Shown: piece after piece, positions 17,655 to 26,000 of the stretch
How positions within the stretch are numbered: position 1 is the first letter of the stretch
Layout of the letters: each line of letters begins with the position of its first letter
Assembly: GCF_009906795.1 (NCBI RefSeq)
Contig: NZ_JAAALN010000020.1
Span: 1-32,355, forward strand
DNA length: 32,355 nt
Origin: Kineococcus siccus
GTDB taxonomy: Bacteria; Actinomycetota; Actinomycetes; Actinomycetales; Kineococcaceae
Reading direction: 5' to 3'
Notes under the pieces: generated by a model
Seen by the model: only the letters and a program-made list of their open reading frames with translations
The model's database searches: none
Told to the model about the DNA's origin: nothing
Program-made: the position numbers and the translations under genes

Positions 17655-18773
17655 TCAGGCCCTGCGCTGCGACACCGACCGGTAGAGCCGGTCGTAGGCG
17701 GTCGCCATCACCGTGTCCGAGTGCCCGGCGTCGGCGACGGCCCGGGCCTGAGCCGAGAGGCGGGCCCGCAGGGCGTCGTCACCGAGGACGCGCCGGCACG
17801 CGTGCGCCAGGCGTGCGGGGTCCCCCGGGGGGACGAGGAGACCGGTCCGCCCGTCGACGACGATCTCCGGCACACCGCCCACCGCCGTGGCGACCACCGG
17901 CACGCCGGCCCGCATCGCCTCCAGCAGCGACAAGGGCATGGCCTCGTGCCGCGACGGCAGCACGAGCGCGTCCACCTCGTGCAGCAGCTCGTGCGGGTGC
18001 CCGGCGCGCCCTCGGAACCGCACGCGGTCGGCGACGCCGAGCGTCGCGGCCAGGTCGAGCAGCTCGGCGCTGAGACTGCCCTCACCCGCGATGTCCAGCC
18101 GGGCGCCCGGCACGGCCCGCAACGCCTCGAGCGCGACGTCGATGCCCTTCTGGTGCTCGAGGCGCGCGAGGACACCGAGGACCTTCGGCTCCCGTCGTGC
18201 GGTGGCGGGCGCGGGCGGTGGGGCGGGCACCCCGTTGGGGATCGTCACGACGCTGCCCGGGCGCAGTCCCGCGCACTCCTCGACCAGGCGGGCCGCCGTG
18301 ACGCTGACGGCGACGTTGGTGACGCGGCCCGTCGTGACGGCGCGCTGCACCGAGCGCCCCCGCCAGCTGAGACCTGTCTCGGGCAGGTGGTCGACGACGA
18401 CCGTGGGGAGCCGGAGCAGCCGGGCCGCCAGGAGCGCGTCGCGGCTGCTCGTCAGGGCCGCGCGGTTGACGTGGACCACGTCGGGCCGGTGCTCCCGCAG
18501 CGCCCGCGCCCACCGCGGGACACCGCCGCTCACGACCTCGGTGCGGCTGCGCGGCCGGCGGTGCACCGCACCCGTGAGCACGGCCGGCGAAGCGCCCAGC
18601 ACCGTGACGTCCACCGCCGGGGGCAGGGCGCCGAGCAGGTACTGCAGGAACACCTCGGCGCCGCCGACGGTGTGCGCGCCGGTCACGACGCACACCCGGT
18701 ACGGCGCACCCGCGTCCCGCTCCGCCACCGTCGCTCCCGTCACCGTCGCTCCCGTCACCGTCGCTCCCGTCAC
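17655..18773 (-). CDS. GT4-family glycosyltransferase with start-site repeat
   Basis: A retaining GT-B glycosyltransferase of up to 372 residues, cytoplasmic or membrane-peripheral, adding a sugar from a nucleotide donor to the lipid-linked glycan. The N-domain has GGAEVFLQYLL and a DVVHVNRAAL strand. The C-domain has VLARLEHQKGIDVALEAL, AGEGSL and the donor-site EX7E motif EAMPLSLLE near residue 275. The start is uncertain: four in-frame GTG codons at 18773, 18758, 18743 and 18728 lie in a 15-bp tandem repeat, each of the last three preceded by GGGAG at 5-nt spacing. The shortest form begins at AERDAGAPYRVCVV. It follows another GT4 gene on the same strand by about 40 bp. Donor and acceptor are unknown. 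Confidence 0.9.
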   Translation of the reverse strand: MTGATVTGATVTGATVAERDAGAPYRVCVVTGAHTVGGAEVFLQYLLGALPPAVDVTVLGASPAVLTGAVHRRPRSRTEVVSGGVPRWARALREHRPDVVHVNRAALTSSRDALLAARLLRLPTVVVDHLPETGLSWRGRSVQRAVTTGRVTNVAVSVTAARLVEECAGLRPGSVVTIPNGVPAPPPAPATARREPKVLGVLARLEHQKGIDVALEALRAVPGARLDIAGEGSLSAELLDLAATLGVADRVRFRGRAGHPHELLHEVDALVLPSRHEAMPLSLLEAMRAGVPVVATAVGGVPEIVVDGRTGLLVPPGDPARLAHACRRVLGDDALRARLSAQARAVADAGHSDTVMATAYDRLYRSVSQRRA

Positions 18774-18775
18774 CG
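18726..18775 (-). repeat. 15-bp tandem repeat bearing ribosome binding site and start codon
   Basis: Three exact copies of a 15-bp unit (18726-18740, 18741-18755, 18756-18770) plus five bases of a fourth. Read on the minus strand, each unit holds GGGAG, five bases, then GTG, all in frame with the glycosyltransferase, encoding TGATV repeats. Confidence 0.9.
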
Positions 18776-18815
18776 GCCGCCGTCGCCCTCGCGCTGTCCC
18801 CAGCGCCTCGACCGG

Positions 18816-19844
18816 TCAGCGCCCGGGGCCCACCGCGCGGACGTAGAGGGCCTCCAGCCGGCGCACGTGCTCGTCGAGGGTGAACTCCGACCGCTGCAGC
18901 TGCCGCAGCCGGCGGCCGTACTCCAGCCGCCGTCCGTCGTCGGACGTCAGCCGCCGCAGCGCGTCGGCCACGGCGGCGGCGTCACCCGGTGCGAAGAGCT
19001 CTGCGCCCGGCAGGCGGCCGACGGTCTCCAGGTGCCCGCCGGACGCGGCGGCCAGGACGGGGAGGGCTCGGGCCGCGGCTTCCAGGACCGTGAGGCCGAG
19101 CGGTTCGGCGGGAGCGGGCGCCAGCAACAGGCCGGCCCGTGCGTACAGACCCGCGACGTCGTCCACCCAGCCGAGGAACTCGACGTGCGCCGAGACGCCG
19201 AGCTCCGTGGCGAGGTGCTGCAGCGCAGGCTGTTCCTCGCCGCGCCCGGCGATCTGCAGGCGCCATCCGGCGTCCGCCACACCGCTGCGCGCGAAGCCCG
19301 CGATGGCCACCGATGTCTGCTTCTCGGCCGACAGCCGCTGGGCGACGAGGACCGTCCGCTCCCGCGGGTACCGGGGTTCCGGGGCGTCTGCCACCCCGTT
19401 GACGAGGACCTCGTCCGGTCGGCCCTCCGGCAGGCGTCCGGCGGTGAACTCGCTCACCGCGATCTCCGCGGCCAGGGCCCGGCGCACGCCGCGGGCGACG
19501 AGGCGCGCGGGGCCGGAGTACCCGCGCGAGTGGTTGATGTGCCGAGTGGAGAACCGTGCGGCGCGGGACCAGGGGGCCGCGGCGAGGGCGGCGAAGTCGG
19601 CCTTGGTGATGTGGCTGTGCACGACGTCGACTCGCCCCGCCGCGCGCAACGAGGTCAGGGCCTGACGCGGCGTGGCGCCCGGGGCCCAGCGCACCTCGGC
19701 CGGCAGCCGGTCACGCATGGCCGCGCGCTCACCACCCAGGACGAGCACCTCGTGCCCGCGGGCGGCCAGACCGCCGCTGACGTCCACCGCGTAGCGCTCC
19801 AGCCCGGAGAAGGTGTCCGTCGTCACCACGTGGACGATGCGCAC
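18816..19844 (-). CDS. GT4-family glycosyltransferase
   Basis: A 342-residue GT-B enzyme. The N-domain begins MRIVHVVTTDTFSGLERYAV and contains DVVHSHITKADFAAL. The C-domain has VLVAQRLSAEKQ, IAGRGEEQP and a donor-site EX7E motif EPLGLTVLE near residue 245. It probably elongates the lipid-linked repeat unit at the cytoplasmic face. I chose the GTG at 19844 because GGGGAGGT lies about 6 nt upstream and the first beta-strand begins at once; a longer reading to 19946 has no support. It lies 118 bp after a GT2 gene and about 40 bp before the next GT4, all co-directional. Donor sugar is unknown. Confidence 0.9.
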   Translation of the reverse strand: MRIVHVVTTDTFSGLERYAVDVSGGLAARGHEVLVLGGERAAMRDRLPAEVRWAPGATPRQALTSLRAAGRVDVVHSHITKADFAALAAAPWSRAARFSTRHINHSRGYSGPARLVARGVRRALAAEIAVSEFTAGRLPEGRPDEVLVNGVADAPEPRYPRERTVLVAQRLSAEKQTSVAIAGFARSGVADAGWRLQIAGRGEEQPALQHLATELGVSAHVEFLGWVDDVAGLYARAGLLLAPAPAEPLGLTVLEAAARALPVLAAASGGHLETVGRLPGAELFAPGDAAAVADALRRLTSDDGRRLEYGRRLRQLQRSEFTLDEHVRRLEALYVRAVGPGR

Positions 19845-19962
19845 CGCGCCACCTCCCCGACACCCGCCGAACGGGCTCCCTGAGCTCCTGCGGATCAGGC
19901 GGGTGCCCGGCCGCCTCGCGGGTCGGAACCCTACTACCGGGTCCACGTCCCGCCCCGCCGCC
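19845..19962 (-). promoter_or_regulatory. Gap inside the glycosyltransferase operon with possible promoter
   Basis: A 118-bp gap. On the minus strand TAGGGT (19933-19928) is -10-like, and AGGCGG (19897-19902) can pair with CCGCCT (19911-19916). An internal promoter or partial terminator is possible but not demonstrated. Confidence 0.25.
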
Positions 19963-20850
19963 TCAGCGGGGCCGGTCGTCCCCCAGCGGGCGGGCGAGCA
20001 GTCCCTCGACGCGCCCGAGGGAACGCGCCACCGCGAGCCGCAGCGACAAGCGCGGGTCGGTGTCGTGCGACAGGGGGCGAAGCCAGGGACCGAGGACCGT
20101 GCGCCACCGGACGTGGCGGGGGTAGGGGTGGACCCGGTAGACGAAACCCGTCCCGCGTGCGTAGCCGCGGTGCTTGGCGACGAGTTCCCCGGGCGTCAGC
20201 GACCTTCGCTCTCCGCGTCCCTCGACGACGACGTCGGGTCGGCTGACGACCCGTCCGCCCCGTTCCAGCAGACGCAGCAGGAGGTCGGTGCCGTCCCCCG
20301 ACTGCCAGGGCGAGGCGGCCCCGGTCCCCACGTCGGGGCGGAACCCCCCGACGGCCGCCCACTCGCCGGCCCGCAGGAACACCGCCGGCTCCACGGCGCG
20401 CCAGATGCTGCGGGCGTCCAGGGCGGTGCCTCGCTCGGGCAGGGCGGCCCGGAACCCGTCGGGATCGCGGACGGCGCCGGCCAGGGCCGCGAGCCCGGCG
20501 TCGCGCGTGAACGCCTCGGCGACCTGCTCGAGGGTCCCCGGCGGCAGCCGGCTGTCGTCGTTGGGGAAGCCCACGACGTCGACACGCCCCTGCAGGGCCC
20601 GGACGGCGTCGTTGCGCCCCGCGCTGACGCCGCCGGAACTCGGGACGACGTCCACGGGGAACGGCAGGTCCCGCGTGTCCAGCGCCAGCCTCCCGCGGGA
20701 CTGGTCGGCGACGGCCACGGCCAGGGGCGGACGGGTCGACGCCGCGGCGCTGCGCAGCAGCTCGGCGATCTCCGGGCGCCCGATCGTCGTCACGGCCAGC
20801 CCGACCGTGACGAGCTCTCCGGCAGGGGCTCTGGGCACCGGTGCGGTCAC
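19963..20850 (-). CDS. GT2-family glycosyltransferase
   Basis: A 295-residue GT-A enzyme. It has the N-terminal strand VGLAVTTIGRPEIAELL, then GGVSAGRNDAVRAL and FPNDDSRLPPG, where NDD is in the DXD (metal/nucleotide) position. A later GTGAASPWQSGDGTDLLLRL probably carries the catalytic acid. The C-terminal GYARGTGFVYRVHPYP region suggests an acceptor or membrane-contact helix. It should add one sugar to the undecaprenyl-linked glycan. The GTG at 20850 overlaps the flippase stop as GTGA, indicating translational coupling. Linkage and donor are unknown. Confidence 0.88.
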   Translation of the reverse strand: MTAPVPRAPAGELVTVGLAVTTIGRPEIAELLRSAAASTRPPLAVAVADQSRGRLALDTRDLPFPVDVVPSSGGVSAGRNDAVRALQGRVDVVGFPNDDSRLPPGTLEQVAEAFTRDAGLAALAGAVRDPDGFRAALPERGTALDARSIWRAVEPAVFLRAGEWAAVGGFRPDVGTGAASPWQSGDGTDLLLRLLERGGRVVSRPDVVVEGRGERRSLTPGELVAKHRGYARGTGFVYRVHPYPRHVRWRTVLGPWLRPLSHDTDPRLSLRLAVARSLGRVEGLLARPLGDDRPR

Positions 20851-22010
20851 GTCCGCCTCCTCAGCACCAGGGTGAAGACCACGGCCAGGACGACCTCGGC
20901 CGCGGCGATGCCCAGGAGGCTACCGTCGAGGCCGCCGACCGCTCCGCCCACGGCCAGCGCGGACAGGGCGACCACCGCCGCGCCGAGCTGCAGCAGGCTG
21001 ATCCGCATCGCGGTGAGCAGGAGCACGAGGATCGTGCCCGCGACCGAGCTGACCGCAAGCGCCGTGCGCTGCATCGTCATCGCCGGCAGCACCTGGGTCA
21101 GGAGGTCGGCCGTCTCCCCGAGCACGAGCCTGAGCACGGCGTGCGGGAGGAGGAGGAGGACGACGCCGTTGGCGAGGGCCACGGCGCCGGCGGCCGCCCC
21201 GGCCCGCAGGTGGACCCCGCGGCGGTCGCCGACGCCCTGGGTCAGCAGCGTCTGGCTGATGACGCCGATCAGGAGGTTGGTCCCGCCGAACGCGAGCTCT
21301 CCGGCCCGGTAGACGCTCGCCGCGCCGAACCCCACCACCCCGGTGAGCACCGCGGGGATCGACTGCACGAGGGCCACGCTGCCCGCGACCCCCATGAGGT
21401 AGGGCAGCCACGTCGGGCGGTGCGTCGTGCACCAGGCCCAGGCGCCGCGCAGCGACAGGCGTGAGCGCGTCGCCAGCGCCGCCAGCGCCATCACGGCGAG
21501 GGCCACGAAGGGTGAGAGCAGCAACCACGGCACGGGCAGCCAGAAGCTCCCGGCCATGACGACGACGGCCTGGCCCGCGTACGCGCCGGCGAGCCGGGCA
21601 CCCGCCGCCCGGGCGCCGCGCGTGAACACGTCGCACCAGTAGGAGGTCTCGACGACCATCGCCGAGGGCAGACCGATCGCGCCCGCCGCGAGCGCCTGGC
21701 GCGTCAGCCCGTCGGTCGCGGCGGCGGCCACGGCGAGGACCGCGGCCACGAGGACGGCCAGGACGACGGCCGCCGACTGCGCCGGCTGCGTCCGTCCCGC
21801 CCGAGCCTCCGCCGCCGCCGTGGCGAGCGGCTTGCCGACGACGGCCGGGGCCAGGGCGGAGGGCGCCGACGCGATGGCCGTGGCGATGGCGAAGACGCCC
21901 ATCTGCTCCGCCGTGCAGCGCTGCGCCAGGACGGCGAACACCAGGACGGAGGTCAGGCGGGAGGTCGCCTGGGGCAGCAGCACCCAGCCTCCTGCGCGCA
22001 GCCGGCTCAC
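20847..22010 (-). CDS. Polysaccharide flippase (Wzx/MATE-like)
   Basis: A protein of about 387 residues that is nearly all hydrophobic, with eleven or twelve predicted membrane segments. The opening LLPQATSRLTSVLVFAVLAQ, followed by EQMGVFAIATAIAS, is the pattern of Wzx-type flippases, which move undecaprenyl-diphosphate-linked repeat units across the membrane. Cationic residues lie between helices (THRPTWLPYLMG). The GTG at 22010 is the only in-frame start between the previous gene and the first helix, though it lacks a good ribosome binding site. It may depend on translation from the acetyltransferase, which ends 31 bp upstream. It overlaps the GT2 start by 4 bp. Confidence 0.82.
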   Translation of the reverse strand: MSRLRAGGWVLLPQATSRLTSVLVFAVLAQRCTAEQMGVFAIATAIASAPSALAPAVVGKPLATAAAEARAGRTQPAQSAAVVLAVLVAAVLAVAAAATDGLTRQALAAGAIGLPSAMVVETSYWCDVFTRGARAAGARLAGAYAGQAVVVMAGSFWLPVPWLLLSPFVALAVMALAALATRSRLSLRGAWAWCTTHRPTWLPYLMGVAGSVALVQSIPAVLTGVVGFGAASVYRAGELAFGGTNLLIGVISQTLLTQGVGDRRGVHLRAGAAAGAVALANGVVLLLLPHAVLRLVLGETADLLTQVLPAMTMQRTALAVSSVAGTILVLLLTAMRISLLQLGAAVVALSALAVGGAVGGLDGSLLGIAAAEVVLAVVFTLVLRRRT

Positions 22011-22041
22011 CGGCCGCGCCGCGAGGTCGTCGCCACGGCGG

Positions 22042-22512
22042 TCAGTGGTTCCGGTGCGGTTCGGGGCGCTCGCCGATCTCCCGGGCCGGCACTCCGCCCC
22101 AGATCTCGAACTCACCGGTGGACCCGACGACCACGGCGTTCGCCCCCACCACGGTTCCCCGCCCGACCCGCACCGTCCCGCGGCCACTCAGCACGACGGC
22201 ACCTGCGCACAGCCACAGTTCGTCCTCGAGGACGAACTGCTCGACGTTCTCCGGTGCGTTCGTGTAGGGGTCCGATCGACCCACAGTGACGCCGTGGAAC
22301 AACCGGACCCGATCGCCGATGGTCGTTCGCGGGTGCAGGACGATTCCCCGCCCGCGGTGCTGCAGGCGCAGATCGGCCCCGATGGTCACAGAGGGTGGGA
22401 TGTCGACGCCGAGGAGCAACGACGCTTGCCGCGCAACGCCTCCCGCCCACCGGGACCGCTGCAGGGTGAGGAGCCGCTCGACCACCCCGGTCGACCTCGC
22501 GGTCGCTGCCAT
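22042..22512 (-). CDS. Hexapeptide-repeat O-acetyltransferase (CysE/WcaB-like)
   Basis: A 156-residue left-handed beta-helix acetyltransferase. Hexapeptide turns run from about residue 42 (VTIGADLRL, TTIGDRVRLFHGVTVG, VRVGRGTVVGANAVVVG). His73 in FHGVTVG is the likely catalytic base by analogy with serine and sugar O-acetyltransferases. It probably acetylates a sugar of the glycan, or a precursor, using acetyl-CoA. I chose the ATG at 22512, which follows GAGGGAG by about 9 nt; a longer frame to 22626 is open but its extra residues are not family-like. It is the first gene of a minus-strand operon with flippase and three glycosyltransferases. Confidence 0.85.
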   Translation of the reverse strand: MAATARSTGVVERLLTLQRSRWAGGVARQASLLLGVDIPPSVTIGADLRLQHRGRGIVLHPRTTIGDRVRLFHGVTVGRSDPYTNAPENVEQFVLEDELWLCAGAVVLSGRGTVRVGRGTVVGANAVVVGSTGEFEIWGGVPAREIGERPEPHRNH

Positions 22513-22717
22513 GGTTTCCGTCTCCCTCGTGTGGTGGACCGGTTCCCGACGAGGAGTCACCCGCAGGTGTTCCCACGAGGTCGCAGCGCACACCCGTCCC
22601 CGGGCCCTCGGGTTCGAGTGCCCCATGGTGTACCCCCTGCTCTAGGGTGACCGCACCAGGACACCCCGGGCGTTGCGTCGATGCTGTCGGGTCGAGCGAC
22701 ACGTGGAGGGGACCCAC
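22513..22717. promoter_or_regulatory. Divergent promoter region of two polysaccharide operons
   Basis: 205 bp between the acetyltransferase (minus) and Wzz-like (plus) starts. TAGGGT at 22643-22648 is a plausible -10 for the plus-strand operon, leaving a leader of about 60 nt that ends in GGAGGGG before the ATG. No -35 consensus is clear. Confidence 0.4.
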
Positions 22718-23545
22718 ATGGCGGAGGACGGTGCGGCGGTGCGCACGCGAGAGGACCTCAGGGCGGCCCGCGAGGACGACGTGGCCGCGCGCGCCGCGGA
22801 GCCGGCCGGCGGACGACGGGGCGGCCGGTGGGTCGCGTTCGTCCTCCCCGTCGTGGTGCTCGCCCTCCTCGGTGCGCTCGTCGGCGCCCTGGTGGGCGGC
22901 GCGACGGCACCCCGGCCCTCGGCGACCGCCCGCATCGCCTTGGCCCAGGACCCCCCCGTGCCCCCCGCGTCGGACCAGGGCGCCGTCGACCCGGACCGCT
23001 TCCTGCAGGGTCAGCTGCTCGTCCTGGCGGGAGACGACCTCGTCGGACGGGTGGAGCAGGGGCTGCCGCCGGGCGCGGCGCTGGAGGTCACGGCGACGCA
23101 GGTGGGCACGACGGACGTCGCCGAGGTCGCGGTCCGGGCGTCGTCGGCCGACGTCGCGCTCCGAGCGGCGTCGGGCGTCGTGGACACCTACCGCCAGCAG
23201 CGCGTCGCCGCCTTCCAGGCCCGGGTGGACGCCTCCCTCGCCGCGGTCGCGGAGCAGCTCGGGGAGGTCTCCGAGGCCCGCAGCCCGGTGCAGTCGACCA
23301 CCGAGGTGCGCTCGGCGGAGTACGCCCGCCTCCTCGCCGTGCAGAGCACCGTGCGGCTGGCGCAGACGGAGGCCGACACGATGGTCACCACGGTGCAGGA
23401 ACCCCGCGCGGTCCCGGCCGACGGCGCCGGTGCGCGCCTCCGGGCCGGCCTCATGGGGGGTGTCCTGGGCGCGCTGGCCGGGCTGCTGCTGGTGCTGGTG
23501 CGCTCGCCGCGCGCGTCGAGGGGCGCGAGGCCGGGCGCCCGGTGA
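22718..23545 (+). CDS. Wzz-like polysaccharide co-polymerase (chain-length determinant)
   Basis: A 275-residue protein with the two-helix architecture of polysaccharide co-polymerases: a basic N-terminal cytoplasmic tail, TM1 at about 39-61, a roughly 180-residue extracytoplasmic helical domain (including VVDTYRQQRVAAFQARVDAS and a long coiled-coil-like stretch), and TM2 at about 244-261 followed by a short Arg-rich tail. It lacks any tyrosine kinase domain, so it resembles Wzz rather than a fused kinase. It should set glycan chain length with the polymerase next door. The ATG at 22718 has GGAGGGG 6 nt upstream. Its TGA overlaps the polymerase start as GTGA. Confidence 0.8.
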   Translation: MAEDGAAVRTREDLRAAREDDVAARAAEPAGGRRGGRWVAFVLPVVVLALLGALVGALVGGATAPRPSATARIALAQDPPVPPASDQGAVDPDRFLQGQLLVLAGDDLVGRVEQGLPPGAALEVTATQVGTTDVAEVAVRASSADVALRAASGVVDTYRQQRVAAFQARVDASLAAVAEQLGEVSEARSPVQSTTEVRSAEYARLLAVQSTVRLAQTEADTMVTTVQEPRAVPADGAGARLRAGLMGGVLGALAGLLLVLVRSPRASRGARPGAR

Positions 23546-24855
23546 GCGCCCCCGCGCGGTCCCGGCTCCAGGGGGTGTGGTGGCTGTCGCCGCCCGGGGC
23601 GGTCCTGCTGACCGTGCCCGCCTCGCTGGGGCTCACCTTCCTCTACGACGACGCGGCCTTCCGGCAGCAGTGGGGATCCCCCAAGGTCCTGACGGACTCC
23701 ACCGCCTGGCTGTTCGCGTTCGGCACCGCGCTCCTCGCCCTGGGCGCGCTCCTCGTGATGGCCTGGCCGTCGCCGCTCCGACCGGTTCCGCGGTGGCCGG
23801 GTCTCCCCGCGGGGGCGACGACGCGCCTGCGGCGCGCCTCGACCGTCGTCTTCCGGTTGACGATGCTCGGCTACGTCACGCTCCTGCTCGCGGGTGTGGC
23901 GAGGGGTGCGCGTCCGGCCCAGCTCGTCGACGTGCTCTTCAACCAGGACAACTTCTCCTCCACGCTGCGAAGCCAGTTCGCACCCGTGACCGGAGTCACG
24001 ACGCTGACCCAGCTCGGCATCGCCTACGTCGTGCTGGCGGGCCTCCTGCTCTGCGGGGGTCGCGACCCGCGCACCGAGCGACGACTGGCCCTGGTCGTCG
24101 GGCTGGCGCTCCTGCGCGCCTTCTTCCTCACCGAGCGCCTCGCCATCCTCGAACTCATGATCCCCCTGGCGACGATCGCGGCGCTGTGCGTGGCCGACCG
24201 TCACGGTCCGCGGGTCCGCGGTGCGGTCCTCGCGGCGCCGTTCCTGCTGGTACCGGCCGTCATCGCGGTGTTCAGCGTCTTCGAGTACTCCCGCAGCTGG
24301 GTGTTCTACTCCCAGCAGCGCGGGGGTTCCTTCGTCGACTTCGCGCTGGACCGCTTCGCCGGCTACTACGCCACCGCCTACAACAACGGCCAGCTGGCCC
24401 TCACGTACCAGGGCGTCGACACGCGCGCCCCCTACGGCAGCATCGAGGGCCTGTGGACCGCCCCCGGCATCCAGCAGTGGGGGTTGTACCAGCTGCTCAC
24501 GGGCCGCACGGGCACCAGCGACTACGCGGACGTCCTGCGGCAGCACGGGAACATCGAGTTCAACAACCCCGGCGGCCTGTCGATCCCCTTCATGGACTAC
24601 GGGACCGTCGGGGGCCTGGTGTTCTTCCTCCTCGTCGGGGCCCTGCTCGGGCTGACCTACCGGCGCTGTGGCGAGGGCAGGCTCTGGGCGGTGCTCCTGT
24701 ACCCGGTCTTCGCCACGGGGCTCTTCGAGGTGCCGCGCTACCTGTACTGGGGTCAGGGGCGGGTGGCCCCGACCCTCGTCGCACTCCTCGTCGTCGCCTG
24801 GTACGTCCGCCGCAGCCGCGTCCGCACGCCCGACCGCGTCCCCTCCGCGAACTGA
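23542..24855 (+). CDS. O-antigen/exopolysaccharide repeat-unit polymerase (Wzy-like)
   Basis: A 437-residue polytopic membrane protein with about ten to twelve helices and one large extracytoplasmic loop (roughly residues 250-355: EYSRSWVFYSQQRGGSF, DRFAGYYATAYNNGQLAL, NNPGGLSIPFMDYG). This layout and the GYY...NN loop chemistry are typical of oligosaccharide repeat-unit polymerases, which join lipid-linked repeats outside the membrane. The gene starts with GTG in a GTGA overlap with the Wzz-like gene and is followed by a GT4 after 17 bp. Wzy proteins share little sequence, so the call rests on topology and neighbours. Confidence 0.82.
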   Translation: MSAPARSRLQGVWWLSPPGAVLLTVPASLGLTFLYDDAAFRQQWGSPKVLTDSTAWLFAFGTALLALGALLVMAWPSPLRPVPRWPGLPAGATTRLRRASTVVFRLTMLGYVTLLLAGVARGARPAQLVDVLFNQDNFSSTLRSQFAPVTGVTTLTQLGIAYVVLAGLLLCGGRDPRTERRLALVVGLALLRAFFLTERLAILELMIPLATIAALCVADRHGPRVRGAVLAAPFLLVPAVIAVFSVFEYSRSWVFYSQQRGGSFVDFALDRFAGYYATAYNNGQLALTYQGVDTRAPYGSIEGLWTAPGIQQWGLYQLLTGRTGTSDYADVLRQHGNIEFNNPGGLSIPFMDYGTVGGLVFFLLVGALLGLTYRRCGEGRLWAVLLYPVFATGLFEVPRYLYWGQGRVAPTLVALLVVAWYVRRSRVRTPDRVPSAN

Positions 24856-24872
24856 GTCACCGGGAGTTCACC

Positions 24873-26000
24873 GTGGACCGTCCCCTCTCCTGGTTGATGA
24901 CCGCCACCCAGGTCCCCGCGTCCGGCACGGGCGGCGGCATCGTCCGCTACACGGTCGAACTCGCCCGCGCCCTGCGCGCGCGCGCCGACGTCGACCTCTC
25001 CGTGCTGGTGGAACCGGCCGCGCAGCCGTTCTTCGCCGACCTCCTGGGGTCGGCGGCCGCGGTGCACACCGTCCCGGCGCTGCCCACCGCCGCCCGGTCC
25101 CTGCTCGAGCGGTGGGGGACGGGCTCCGCCGCCCTCCGGCGCCCCTTCGACGTCGTCCAGGGCACCAAGCACCTCCTGCCCCGCAGCCGACGGGGCCGGC
25201 AGGTGCTCACGGTGCACGACATGCTCACGCTCGACCGGCCCCAGGAGTTCAACGCGATGAAGCGCGCCCTCCTGAGCGGTCCCTACCTCGCGTCCTTGCG
25301 GCAGGCGGACCGCCTGCTGTGCGTCAGCGCCGCGACGCGCGACCGTCTTCTCGCCCACGTGCCCGACGTCGCCGAGCGGGCGGTGGTCGTGCCCCTCGCG
25401 CCGTCGCCGTCCCTGTCGAGCGTCCCGGCGGAGGAGGTCGGCCGGCTGAGCGGGACACCCTTCGCACTCGTCGTGGGCGACCCCTCGCCGCGCAAGAACC
25501 TGGGGTTCGTCGTCGACCTGTGGCCGGACGTCGTGGCGCGGCACCCCGGCGCGGTCCTGGCCGTCGTCGGGCCGCCCAGCTGGGGACCCACCGCCCTCGG
25601 GGCGCTGCACCGGCAGCTCGGCGAGACGGGGGCGCTGGCGGCGCTCGGCCACGTGTCGGAGGCCCGGCTGCGCTGGCTGTACGAGAACGCCGCCGTCGTG
25701 CTGTGCCCGAGCCTCGCGGAGGGCTTCGGCCTGCCGGCCGCGGAGGCCCTCGCGCTCGGCGCCCGCGTCGTGACCTCCGAGGACCCGGCGCTGTGCGAGG
25801 TGAGCGGGCCGGAGGCCAGGCACCTGCCGGTGTCGGACCGGTCCGCGTGGGTCGAGGCGGTCGGGCAGGCGCTCCTCGCGGGCCCTCGTCGCCTCCCGCC
25901 CGGCGCCCGGGCCTCCTGGCGCTCCTGGGACGACGTGGCGGCCGAGACCGTGGACGCGGCGCGTCAGACGGCGGGTGGGGCGGCCGAGCGCGCGTCCTGA
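24873..26000 (+). CDS. GT4-family (mannosyltransferase-like) glycosyltransferase
   Basis: A 375-residue GT-B enzyme. It has the glycine-rich acceptor-side loop ASGTGGGIVRYTVELARAL, the FDVVQGTKHLLP and VLTVHDMLTLDRP strands, and in the C-domain FALVVGDPSPRKN and the donor-site EX7E motif EGFGLPAAE. This pattern is common among mannosyl- and rhamnosyltransferases, but the donor cannot be fixed. The GTG at 24873 has GGGAG 6 nt upstream. Third gene of the wzz-wzy operon. Its last 37 bp overlap the 3' end of the convergent GT2-GT4 fusion gene. Confidence 0.9.
   Translation: MDRPLSWLMTATQVPASGTGGGIVRYTVELARALRARADVDLSVLVEPAAQPFFADLLGSAAAVHTVPALPTAARSLLERWGTGSAALRRPFDVVQGTKHLLPRSRRGRQVLTVHDMLTLDRPQEFNAMKRALLSGPYLASLRQADRLLCVSAATRDRLLAHVPDVAERAVVVPLAPSPSLSSVPAEEVGRLSGTPFALVVGDPSPRKNLGFVVDLWPDVVARHPGAVLAVVGPPSWGPTALGALHRQLGETGALAALGHVSEARLRWLYENAAVVLCPSLAEGFGLPAAEALALGARVVTSEDPALCEVSGPEARHLPVSDRSAWVEAVGQALLAGPRRLPPGARASWRSWDDVAAETVDAARQTAGGAAERAS

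Noticed and set aside
18726-18775. CRISPR-like or iteron array
   Set aside because: Direct 15-bp units without spacers, within the N-terminal coding sequence of a glycosyltransferase.
16209-19883. A 1224-codon plus-strand frame spanning several genes
   Set aside because: It crosses recognisable genes on both strands in the wrong frame. The composition is Arg/Gly/Pro-rich shadow sequence.
22605-22620. GGGTTCGAG, resembling a tRNA T-loop
   Set aside because: The flanking bases do not form a T-stem and there is no acceptor or anticodon arm nearby. The similar GGTTCGA at about 14334 lies inside the Wzt-like coding region.
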